From Anaerolineae bacterium (GTDB lineage Bacteria > Chloroflexota > Anaerolineae > 4572-78 > NAK82), in contig JAUVRU010000124.1 of the NCBI GenBank assembly GCA_030597485.1, positions 1-6,504 on the forward strand: a stretch of 6,504 nt of DNA. Reading direction: 5' to 3'. The position numbers and the translations under genes were made by a program. This document shows, piece by piece, positions 1-4,955 of this stretch (positions are counted from its first letter, which is position 1; each line of letters begins with the position of its first letter). Below the pieces are notes generated by a model. The model saw nothing but the letters and a program-made list of their open reading frames with translations. It ran no database searches and was not told the DNA's origin.

Positions 1-201
1 ATCGCTGATCACAAGTCCCTCGGCCGACTCGCACGCCGACACCAACCAGCACGGCTCAATAATCAGAGTGGAGCCGGCCAGACGTCCCTGAACCAGTACG
101 AGTGATGAAACTTGTTCAAACGTAAGACCCTCACCAGACACGAGCGCCCGCAGCGCTACGTCACGTGCTTCTGAAGACGACAAATTTGTCTCTTGCGCCA
201 T
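1..201 (-). CDS. Hypothetical protein, N-terminal 67 residues (runs off left edge)
   Basis: On the minus strand an ATG at 201-199 opens a frame with no stop for 67 codons to the window edge. It starts MAQETNLSSSEARDVALRAL and continues through a region containing FEQVSSLVLVQGRLAGS. A GAGAGG Shine-Dalgarno-like motif lies about 12 nt upstream (213-218), and a plausible promoter sits at 244-271. The composition is mixed acidic and hydrophobic, with no N-terminal membrane segment or signal peptide. I do not recognise the family. The SEARDVALRALVSGEGLTFEQVSSLV stretch could form two amphipathic helices, but that does not identify a fold. Support comes from the open frame, the RBS and the promoter, so the gene is likely but its function is unknown. 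Confidence 0.55.
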   Translation of the reverse strand, partial: MAQETNLSSSEARDVALRALVSGEGLTFEQVSSLVLVQGRLAGSTLIIEPCWLVSACESAEGLVISD

Positions 202-243
202 CTGTCAAAGAACCTCTCAGGCCTATTCTACTGCCTGCCGCCA

Positions 244-271
244 ACTATACACATCTGTGCCGTGAAGGCAA
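244..271 (-). promoter_or_regulatory. Putative sigma70 promoter of the left-edge minus-strand gene
   Basis: Read on the minus strand, TTGCCT (271-266) and TATAGT (249-244) are separated by 16 bp. Transcription would begin near 237, giving a leader of about 36 nt before the ATG at 201. The -35 element lies inside the left arm of a perfect inverted repeat (267-296), so the promoter could be regulated by a factor bound there. The same -35 hexamer TTGCCT is used by the tRNA-Gly promoter in this window. Confidence 0.5.
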
Positions 272-296
272 ATCAGCCACGGGCATGTGATTTGCC
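267..296. promoter_or_regulatory. Operator-like inverted repeat in divergent intergenic region
   Basis: The arms GGCAAATCA (267-275) and TGATTTGCC (288-296) are perfect 9-bp reverse complements separated by 12 bp. Arm centres are 21 bp apart, two helical turns, as expected for a dimeric DNA-binding protein contacting one face. The left arm overlaps the -35 element of the minus-strand promoter, a typical repressor position. No regulator gene is identified, and a structural hairpin role cannot be excluded. Confidence 0.45.
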
Positions 297-525
297 CTGT
301 ACTACCCGTTCTCATCACGCGGATGGGGCCCCGCGTCACCCGCGTTTGGGATCAGAAGCCGAGCCGCGTGAGTCTCACCTCGCCTGCCCGTTGCCAGAGC
401 ACAGATCCCTCGCACACGGCAATCGGGCGGATGGATTCGCCATACCCTCCCACAATGCCTGTCCGCCAGCCTTTCGTGTGTGTCAGAACCGCTCAGAAGC
501 GCCTCGAATCCCCGTACCCCAGGCT
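297..525. other. Intergenic region without a recognisable gene
   Basis: This stretch lies between the operator-like repeat and the mreB promoter. Open frames on the plus strand cross it and run into the mreB promoter or leader. They have proline-, arginine- and serine-rich compositions, no ribosome binding site and no recognisable motif, so I regard them as chance frames in GC-rich DNA. I see no tRNA-like fold or clear terminator here. Confidence 0.5.
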
Positions 526-553
526 TTGTGCGACACCAGAATCATGGTATAAT
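526..553 (+). promoter_or_regulatory. Putative extended -10 promoter of the mreBCD operon
   Basis: A perfect TATAAT (548-553) is preceded by TGG, forming an extended -10 motif. A weak -35 TTGTGC (526-531) sits 16 bp upstream. Transcription would start near 560, giving an mreB leader of about 83 nt. This is the only convincing promoter upstream of the three mre genes. Confidence 0.65.
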
Positions 554-642
554 GGAGCGTCGTTGAGATCAGCAAGGCCGTTGTCTCTCACATTACAAGG
601 CCACTCGGAGAATCTGAAGAAGTCAAGGAGAGTGAGTCTCGC

Positions 643-1710
643 GTGTATAATCCATTCAATGCTCTGCTAGGGCTTTTTTCCCTTGATGTCGGCATCGACT
701 TGGGTACGGCCAACACGTTGGTGCACGTTCGGGGAAAGGGGATTGTCATCAACGAGCCCTCGGTGGTGGCCATAGAGAAACGGACCAAACGGCCGCTTGC
801 CATAGGCATCGAAGCCAAGGAAATGGTAGGACGTACACCAGCCAGCGTCGTTGCCATTCGGCCCCTGCGAGATGGGGTGATCTCGGAGTTCGAGATCACG
901 GAGGCGATGATCCGCCACTTCATCAAGAAAGTGCACGAGCACTCGCTGTTCCCCATCCCCCGGCCTCGGGTGGTGATTGGCATTCCCAGCGGGGTAACGC
1001 AGGTGGAAAAGCGAGCTGTGCGTGATGCAGCAATCGCCGCCGGCGCTCGTGAAGCCTACCTGATCGAAGAGCCTATGGCCGCTGCCATCGGATCCAACTT
1101 GCCAATCGCTGAACCGTTGGGCAGTATGGTGGTCGACATCGGCGGGGGCACGACCGAGGTGGCGGTCTTTTCGCTGGAGGGTATCGTGGTAAGCCGTTCC
1201 ATACGCGTGGCCGGCGACGAGATGGACGACGCCATCATTCTCTACGCCCGTCAGAAGTACAACCTGCTGATCGGACAGCGTATGGCAGAACGGGCCAAGA
1301 TCACTATCGGCTCAGCCTACCCCCTGCCCGAAGAGCAGACCATTACCTTGCGCGGCCGGAATCTGGTCACGGGCTTGCCTGAGTCAGTGGAAGTATCGAG
1401 CGTGGAGATTCGGGAAGCGCTGAGTGACTCGGTAGCCATTATCGTTGACACGGTACGCAGCGCCCTGGATGAGACACCGCCTGAGTTGATCGCTGACTTG
1501 ATGGAAAATGGCGTCGCCCTGACAGGCGGAGGTGGTTTGTTACAGGGCCTGACCGAGCGCTTGTCCGAGGAGACCAAGATACGAGTCTACGCGGCCGAGG
1601 ATCCATTGACCTGCGTGGCTCGAGGGGCTGGCCTGGTGGTGGAGAATCTGGACAAGTATGGCAAAGTGCTGGCCAGCCTCGACCGAAGCGGAACCAATCA
1701 TCGCCGCTAG
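643..1710 (+). CDS. mreB: Rod shape-determining protein MreB (actin-like)
   Basis: Actin-fold ATPase that polymerises on the inner face of the membrane and positions the elongation machinery for lateral wall synthesis. The 355-residue product has the family order. There is an N-terminal hydrophobic membrane-binding segment (FNALLGLFS, 5-13), then the phosphate-1 loop DLGTANT (19-25). The phosphate-2/connect motif DIGGGTT follows (165-171), then the RVAGDEMDDAI segment and the adenosine motif TGGGG (294-298). Length slightly exceeds the usual 335-350 because of a short basic tail ending in NHRR. The GTG start gives the conserved MYNPFNALLG N-terminus and follows an AAGGAG motif (625-630) at 12 nt, a slightly long spacing. 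It is first in an mreB-mreC-mreD operon. Paralogues such as Mbl share the motifs, but the mreCD neighbours favour MreB. Confidence 0.97.
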   Translation: MYNPFNALLGLFSLDVGIDLGTANTLVHVRGKGIVINEPSVVAIEKRTKRPLAIGIEAKEMVGRTPASVVAIRPLRDGVISEFEITEAMIRHFIKKVHEHSLFPIPRPRVVIGIPSGVTQVEKRAVRDAAIAAGAREAYLIEEPMAAAIGSNLPIAEPLGSMVVDIGGGTTEVAVFSLEGIVVSRSIRVAGDEMDDAIILYARQKYNLLIGQRMAERAKITIGSAYPLPEEQTITLRGRNLVTGLPESVEVSSVEIREALSDSVAIIVDTVRSALDETPPELIADLMENGVALTGGGGLLQGLTERLSEETKIRVYAAEDPLTCVARGAGLVVENLDKYGKVLASLDRSGTNHRR

Positions 1711-1746
1711 CTCTAGTCATTGCGTGGGATGGAATTGCCCGCATTG

Positions 1747-1770
1747 TGCAAGGGGGAAGTGCCCTTTGCA
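1747..1770 (+). other. Intercistronic hairpin between mreB and mreC
   Basis: TGCAAGGG (1747-1754) pairs with CCCTTTGCA (1762-1770), with one bulged T and a loop of seven. It lies midway in the 91-bp mreB-mreC gap. No T-tract follows, so it is not a standard intrinsic terminator. It could affect processing or stability of the operon transcript, or be incidental. Confidence 0.3.
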
Positions 1771-1801
1771 TGCTGCGGGTTCTGTGTAACGTGAACAGAG
1801 C

Positions 1802-2674
1802 ATGAGCCAATCGAGAGCACGCTGGTTGTCCTTTGCTGTGCTAGGCGCTGTGTTGGTACTGGTCTTTGCCTTGAGCCAGCTGGGCTATTTCCAGCCAGTA
1901 CGGGGTGCAGTTCGTACTGTGCTATCCCCCGTACAGGCTGTAATGACGAATCTGGCAACTGGCGCTGGCAAGTCGGCGTTCAACATCCGCGAGCTGCAGG
2001 ATTTGCGTCAGCGGACCAACGAGTTGCAGACCGAAGTCAATCGCCTCCAGGTGGAAAACGCTCGCCTCGCCGAGCTGCAGCCAGAGAACGAGAAGCTGCG
2101 CCAGCTGCTTAACTTCACTCGCAACAACCCCTGGTACGACTACAGGGCCGCTGCGGTCGTAGGCCACAGGTTCGGAGAAGACACCAGCAATCTGCTCTTC
2201 TATATTTTCATAGATGTGGGGGCTCGAGACGGTGTGGCCAAGGGCATGCCTGTCGTCACGGACAGGGGATTGGTAGGCCGGGTGACGGCCGTCGGCCCCA
2301 CCGTAGCCGAGGTGCTGCTGATCATAGACCCGGGCAGCGCGGTGAACGGACGCGTGGTGAACTCACGCGCCACCGGCCTCGTGCGCGGCAACATCGACGG
2401 TGGACTGGTGATGGAACGTATTCCCCAGGGCGAGACTATCAGCCCCGGTGACATTGTCCTCACTTCTGGGTTGGGCGGGAATTTCCCGGATAAGCTGGTA
2501 ATTGGTCAAATGACCGAGGTGTTTCATCGGGACCTTGACATGTTCCAGAGCGCGCGCGTCCGCCCAACAGTGGACTTTGGCAAGTTGGAAACCGTGCTTG
2601 TCATCACTACCTTCACGCCCAGAGGCTTCGATGAGCCTCTGGAACCTGCCGATGGGGAGGAGAACACCGATTAG
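1802..2674 (+). CDS. mreC: Rod shape-determining protein MreC
   Basis: Membrane-anchored periplasmic or extracytoplasmic scaffold of the elongasome that links MreB and MreD to the wall synthases. The 290-residue product has a short basic N-terminus and one transmembrane helix at about 9-29. A heptad-rich coiled coil follows at about 62-104 (ELQDLRQRTNELQTEVNRL and following). The tandem beta-barrel domain spans about 116-270, with GMPVVTDRGLVGRV (148-161) and the canonical TSGLGGNFPDKLVIG (221-235). The C-terminus is short and acidic. An in-frame TAA at 1787-1789 leaves ATG 1802 as the first usable start. Its Shine-Dalgarno is weak (only an ACAGAG stretch just upstream), so translation may be modest relative to mreB. 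The 3' end overlaps the start of mreD. Confidence 0.96.
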   Translation: MSQSRARWLSFAVLGAVLVLVFALSQLGYFQPVRGAVRTVLSPVQAVMTNLATGAGKSAFNIRELQDLRQRTNELQTEVNRLQVENARLAELQPENEKLRQLLNFTRNNPWYDYRAAAVVGHRFGEDTSNLLFYIFIDVGARDGVAKGMPVVTDRGLVGRVTAVGPTVAEVLLIIDPGSAVNGRVVNSRATGLVRGNIDGGLVMERIPQGETISPGDIVLTSGLGGNFPDKLVIGQMTEVFHRDLDMFQSARVRPTVDFGKLETVLVITTFTPRGFDEPLEPADGEENTD

Positions 2675-3170
2675 CAGCTATCTGGCCTTGCTTGTGCTCT
2701 TAAGCCTGGCACTGATCCAATCCAGCTGGGTACAGTTCCTCGCCATTTCAGGAGTCCACCCCGACTTCGTGTTGATGGCTGTCGTCAGCTGGACGCTGCT
2801 GCACGGGGCGGCAGGGGGCATCCTGTGGGCTATCGTGGGTGGTCTCTGCCTGGATTTGCTCTCAGGCGGTCCATTCGGGCTCACCGTGATACCGCTCATC
2901 CTGGTCAGCCTGTTGGCTCTGCTCGGCCATGGCCGCGTTCTTGGGGGATACCTGGTGCTCCCGTTCATTCTGGCTTTCCCAGCCAGTCTGAGCTATTACC
3001 TGACCCAGATGCTGCTGCTCGATGCGCTGGGCAGATCAGTGGCTTGGGGAACGACTCTGATGCACGTGGTGTTGCCCGCCTCATTGCTGAACACACTGGT
3101 CATCCTGTTCCTTTTCCCGCTGCTGCGTTTGCTGCATCGACATACCAGTCACGAGCAAATGCAATGGTAA
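2652..3170 (+). CDS. mreD: Rod shape-determining protein MreD
   Basis: Small polytopic membrane protein that works with MreC in the elongasome. The 172-residue product fits the family length of about 160-180. It has five or six hydrophobic helices and the hallmark stretch GGLCLDLLSGGPFGLT (63-78), after PDFVL (37-41). The ATG start gives MGRRTPISSYLALL, placing two arginines before helix 1, in keeping with the positive-inside rule. That ATG lacks a clear upstream Shine-Dalgarno. In contrast GGAGGAG (2656-2662) is ideally placed, seven bases before an in-frame ATT at 2670 that overlaps the mreC TAG by one base. A second in-frame ATG lies at 2631. Any of these starts overlaps mreC, implying translational coupling. 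No terminator is obvious after the TAA. Confidence 0.93.
   Translation: MGRRTPISSYLALLVLLSLALIQSSWVQFLAISGVHPDFVLMAVVSWTLLHGAAGGILWAIVGGLCLDLLSGGPFGLTVIPLILVSLLALLGHGRVLGGYLVLPFILAFPASLSYYLTQMLLLDALGRSVAWGTTLMHVVLPASLLNTLVILFLFPLLRLLHRHTSHEQMQW
2656..2662 (+). promoter_or_regulatory. Strong Shine-Dalgarno inside mreC, just before an in-frame ATT
   Basis: GGAGGAG lies at 2656-2662, seven bases before ATT (2670-2672). That ATT is in the mreD frame and shares one base with the mreC stop codon TAG (2672-2674). It is downstream of the more conventional ATG at 2652, so it cannot serve that start. It therefore bears directly on which codon begins mreD. Confidence 0.45.
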
Positions 3171-3241
3171 TGCCCCTGTGAGGCCATCACCGGGACACGA
3201 TGCGTCAAGGATGGCAATACGGTGCGGGCAAAAAAGAAGAG

Positions 3242-3313
3242 AGCGGGTAAGGGGATTCGAACCCCTGACATTCACCTTGGGAAGGTGACGTTCTACCACT
3301 GAACTATACCCGC
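3242..3313 (-). tRNA. tRNA-Gly, anticodon CCC
   Basis: The minus strand folds into a full cloverleaf. The acceptor stem pairs GCGGGTA (3313-3307) with TACCCGC (3249-3243). The D stem is GTTC/GAAC with loop AGTGGTA. The anticodon stem TCACC/GGTGA encloses loop TTCCCAA, giving anticodon CCC, which reads GGG. The T arm is AGGGG-TTCGAAT-CCCCT. The discriminator base is U (3242), typical of bacterial tRNA-Gly. CCA is not encoded. A TTCTTTTTT run follows on the minus strand (3238-3230) and may serve as a release tract. The 3' end converges on mreD. Confidence 0.97.
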
Positions 3314-3326
3314 GCTCAGCAATGCA

Positions 3327-3355
3327 ATTGTACCACATCTCCTACGACCAGGCAA
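3327..3355 (-). promoter_or_regulatory. Promoter of tRNA-Gly
   Basis: On the minus strand TTGCCT (3355-3350) and TACAAT (3332-3327) are separated by 17 bp, with TGG before the -10 hexamer (extended -10). The start point near 3320 would leave a leader of only about 7 nt before the mature tRNA 5' end at 3313. Confidence 0.7.
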
Positions 3356-3545
3356 ATGGGTCTTGACCGGTCCCGGCAACTCGGGACAGGGGATGGGGGA
3401 ACGGCGTGCAACCGCTGCCGAGAGGCGAGTATGCATCGCGTTGTTGAGCGGAGTGAACATCGGTAGATGCGAGCATCGGCTAGTGGCGGCATCTGCGGAT
3501 ATCTGGCTCTACTATCTGCAAAGGGCTGCGACCGGCCTACGACAA
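3356..3545. other. Spacer between divergent tRNA promoters, no gene seen
   Basis: The spacer contains a small perfect hairpin, GTCCCG (3370-3375) with CGGGAC (3382-3387). It also has a near-palindrome GATGCGAGCATC (about 3466-3477) beside two CATCGG copies. A plus-strand open frame crosses it but runs into tRNA-Lys, where it reads the tRNA as protein, so I do not call it a gene. Confidence 0.4.
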
Positions 3546-3574
3546 TTGACAAAGACAGCAGCGAATGCTAGAAT
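3546..3574 (+). promoter_or_regulatory. Strong promoter of tRNA-Lys
   Basis: A consensus TTGACA (3546-3551), a 17-bp spacer and TAGAAT (3569-3574), preceded by TGC (extended -10). The start point near 3581 gives a leader of about 31 nt before the tRNA at 3612. It is the closest match to consensus on the plus strand, as expected for a stable RNA gene. Confidence 0.8.
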
Positions 3575-3611
3575 GAGATCAGCCAGTCGTGTGGCTGACA
3601 GGCACGTTCGT

Positions 3612-3684
3612 GAGCCGTTAGCTCAGTTGGTAGAGCACCTGCCTTTTAAGCAGGGTGTCGCGCGTTCGAGTCGCGCACGGCTCA
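3612..3684 (+). tRNA. tRNA-Lys, anticodon TTT
   Basis: Complete 73-nt cloverleaf. The acceptor stem pairs GAGCCGT with ACGGCTC. The D stem is GCTC/GAGC with loop AGTTGGTA. The anticodon stem CCTGC/GCAGG encloses CTTTTAA, giving anticodon TTT. The T arm is GCGCG-TTCGAGT-CGCGC. The discriminator is A (3684). CCA is not encoded, as TTGG follows. Lysine identity is supported by the TTT anticodon. Confidence 0.98.
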
Positions 3685-4001
3685 TTGGACACAAGACGCA
3701 AGTGGAGCTCTCTATGCCACTGATTGTAGTGGTAGAAGGGAGTTCTTGCTACGTCTGCACCAAGATGTGGGAACCTGATTCGCCTCGGTCCCAGGAGCCA
3801 GTTCACCCAGGATTTCAAGGTTGAGGGTGTCCCGATTAGACCGGGGATCTGGATGGTGCTCACCGCAGGCTTCCCTGGCGTACAATCTGGCGACAGAGGG
3901 TGTCTTGCCGACTGCACCTTCAGGCGCGATCAGATGGCATTCAGCGGGGCCCACCAAACCTATGGGGTTGTCTGGGGGCGGCGACATCCGCCAGGAAACA
4001 G
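3685..4001. other. Region of about 320 bp with no recognisable gene
   Basis: This region lies between tRNA-Lys and the terminator of the cold-shock gene. Open frames on both strands have no ribosome binding site and no recognisable motif, and some run into the tRNA or out of phase through the cold-shock gene. A bulged hairpin pairs TGGGAACC (3768-3775) with GGTCCCA (3787-3793), and a smaller one pairs GGCGG (3977-3981) with CCGCC (3988-3992). Neither has a T-tract. The first might mark the 3' end of the tRNA-Lys transcript. Confidence 0.35.
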
Positions 4002-4029
4002 AATGAGGCCAGCAAACGCTGACCTCATT
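4002..4029 (-). terminator. Intrinsic terminator of the cold-shock gene
   Basis: AATGAGGCCAGC (4002-4013) and GCTGACCTCATT (4018-4029) form a 12-bp stem with a four-base loop. On the minus transcript the single irregular pair is G-U, and the stem runs into TTCTGTTTCC. It lies about 35 bp past the stop codon of the minus-strand cold-shock gene. The U-rich tail is only moderate. Confidence 0.7.
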
Positions 4030-4063
4030 GGGAATGCACCAAAGCACACTATTGTGAAGATAG

Positions 4064-4279
4064 CTATACTGTGCGCACGGCGACGGCGGACGGGCCTTTC
4101 GGCCCCTGCTCAATGTCAAACTCGACGCGTTGACCTTCAACCAAGTCGCGGAAACCTTCCTGTCCTTCGATAGCGGAGTGATGTACAAAAACATCCTTCT
4201 CGCCATCATCACGGGTGATGAAGCCATAACCCTTCCTACCATCGAACCACTTGACGGTCCCACTTACACGGTCACTCAT
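4064..4279 (-). CDS. csp: Cold-shock domain protein (CspA family)
   Basis: Single-domain nucleic-acid-binding protein of 71 residues, the usual CspA-family size. It acts as an RNA chaperone that melts secondary structure, often under cold or stress. The OB-fold motifs are present: [15 protein letters not shown] with RNP1 KGYGFI (16-21), and RNP2 VFVHHS (30-35). The C-terminal strand contains [19 protein letters not shown]. The ATG at 4279 gives the family-typical N-terminus. Its Shine-Dalgarno is weak (AAAGGG about 14 nt upstream and GAAGAA adjacent). A promoter at 4420-4448 implies a leader of about 134 nt carrying a terminator-like hairpin, so post-transcriptional control is likely. A terminator follows at 4002-4029, making it monocistronic. 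Bacteria usually carry several paralogues, and whether this one is cold-induced cannot be told from sequence. Confidence 0.97.
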   Translation of the reverse strand: MSDRVSGTVKWFDGRKGYGFITRDDGEKDVFVHHSAIEGQEGFRDLVEGQRVEFDIEQGPKGPSAVAVRTV

Positions 4280-4340
4280 TTCTTCGTTTTCCCTTTCTTA
4301 CGGATACTGTTGGCTTTCGATGCAGCTTTTCCGCCGACGC

Positions 4341-4375
4341 AAAAAAATCCGTCCGAATTTGGCAATTCTGGCCGG
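4341..4375 (-). terminator. Attenuator-like hairpin plus T7 in the cold-shock gene leader
   Basis: On the minus strand CCG (4375-4373), CC (4371-4370) and GAATT (4368-4364) pair with AATTC (4359-4355), GG (4354-4353) and CGG (4351-4349). The stem has ten pairs with one G-A mismatch and one bulged A, closed by a GCCA loop. It is followed at once by A and seven T residues (4347-4341). It lies about 40-70 nt after the predicted start point and about 60 nt before the csp ATG. This layout suits premature termination, or the end of a short leader RNA. Confidence 0.5.
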
Positions 4376-4419
4376 TCTGTATATTGCCAGCACAGAGTTT
4401 GCCGCATCTCATTAATACA

Positions 4420-4448
4420 ATCATACTACACATCTACGATTCTGTCAA
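4420..4448 (-). promoter_or_regulatory. Promoter of the cold-shock gene
   Basis: On the minus strand a consensus TTGACA (4448-4443), a 17-bp spacer and TATGAT (4425-4420). Transcription would start near 4413. A short palindrome GATTC-TGG-GAATC (4455-4467) sits just upstream of the -35 element and may be a regulator site. Confidence 0.8.
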
Positions 4449-4681
4449 GTCACTGATTCTGGGAATCTGATAGTCTCCTAAGTCTGAGATTGAGACCAGT
4501 TGTCATTACGTGTCATCGCGCCTTGCGGTGTGCTGCTCCGTATGGTAGAAGCAGGAGCAGGAACGAACCGGGAAAGGGGGCTGATTCGCCTATGGAAGAT
4601 CATTTCAAGCAGGATGATGAGATCACGCTGGCAGGCGCGGCCCGTCAGGATAGGCAACCAACTGCATGGGGGCACGGACGT
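4449..4681. other. Intergenic stretch upstream of the cold-shock promoter, no gene seen
   Basis: It holds the GATTC-TGG-GAATC palindrome (4455-4467) and a hairpin pairing CTGCTCC (4533-4539) with GGAGCAG (4554-4560). A plus-strand frame beginning MEDHFKQDDEITLAG (ATG at about 4592) has a purine-rich AAAGGGGG upstream. It continues straight through the palindromic repeat at 4682-4793 and shows no family features, so I do not call it a gene. Confidence 0.4.
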
Positions 4682-4793
4682 GACTCCACTGAAAAATGGA
4701 GAGACTTACCGCAGAGCACGCAGAGTCCGCAGAGATTTCATAAGGTTTTCTCTGCGGTCTTGGCGGTCAGAAGGTACTTCTTTCAGACGAGTC
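4682..4793. repeat. MITE-like palindromic repeat with internal 9-bp CGCAGAG units
   Basis: The ends GACTCCACTGAAA (4682-4694) and TTTCAGACGAGTC (4781-4793) are reverse complements at 11 of 13 positions. Inside, the left arm has three 9-bp units, ACCGCAGAG, CACGCAGAG and TCCGCAGAG (4708-4734). The right arm carries two inverted units, CTCTGCGGT and CTTGGCGGT (4750-4767). The innermost pair CCGCAGAGA/TCTCTGCGG is perfect with a 13-nt loop. The arms line up without gaps from the ends inward except for the extra unit on the left. CGGAC occurs just outside each end (4675-4679, 4793-4797) and may be a target duplication. From memory, CGCAGAG hairpin repeats are dispersed in many environmental genomes, including Chloroflexota. 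There is no coding capacity. Confidence 0.65.
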
Positions 4794-4926
4794 GGACATA
4801 GATGGCGAAAGTTTCCTCAAGAGGCTCTTCTGGGGCTTGCGGGATAGGAGATCCCGTATCTTTGGCGGTGGTTCGGGGCAGAAAAGGGGCCGCGAATAGG
4901 TCCTCATCAGATTCCGGAGACCTTCT

Positions 4927-4948
4927 CCCGCCGATGCATCGGCCCGGG
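4927..4948. other. Palindrome downstream of the Nif3-like gene
   Basis: GCCGATGCATCGGC (4930-4943) is a perfect 14-bp palindrome, and outer CCCG/CGGG arms extend it to 22 bp with a two-base bulge. It starts eight bases past the stop of the minus-strand gene. It has no loop and no T-tract, so a termination role is uncertain. A protein-binding site or transcript-end structure is possible. The rest of 4794-4955 shows only a small hairpin, CGGGAT/ATCCCG (4840-4856). Confidence 0.4.
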
Positions 4949-4955
4949 TCAGTGC

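Noticed and set aside
193..670. Two overlapping plus-strand open frames upstream of mreB
   Set aside because: They lack ribosome binding sites, overlap each other and the mreB promoter, leader and start, and have low-complexity Pro/Arg/Ser-rich translations.
588..983. Minus-strand open frames opposite mreB
   Set aside because: They are antisense shadows of a confidently identified mreB and show no family features.
3081..3338. Minus-strand frame containing GYSSVVERHLPKVNVRGSNP
   Set aside because: This is the well-known false protein obtained by translating a tRNA, here tRNA-Gly.
3363..3824. Plus-strand frame containing EPLAQLVEHLPFKQGVARSS
   Set aside because: It is tRNA-Lys read as protein, a recurrent database artefact. 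The antisense version containing CATRTRDTLLKRQVLYQLS (3618-3917) is rejected for the same reason.
3685..4001. Riboswitch, T-box or structured RNA between tRNA-Lys and csp
   Set aside because: I looked for T-box and common riboswitch cores and found none. Only short hairpins without a clear downstream expression platform are visible.
3712..4263. Long minus-strand frame overlapping the cold-shock gene
   Set aside because: It runs out of phase through csp and its terminator. The csp frame explains the sequence far better, and the rest shows no motif.
4708..4767. CRISPR array from the repeated CGCAGAG units
   Set aside because: The units are 9 bp and contiguous with no spacers, and they form an inverted pair. 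This is a palindromic repeat, not CRISPR.
4478..4847. Open frames on both strands across the palindromic repeat
   Set aside because: They pass straight through the inverted repeat, lack convincing ribosome binding sites and have no recognisable domain.
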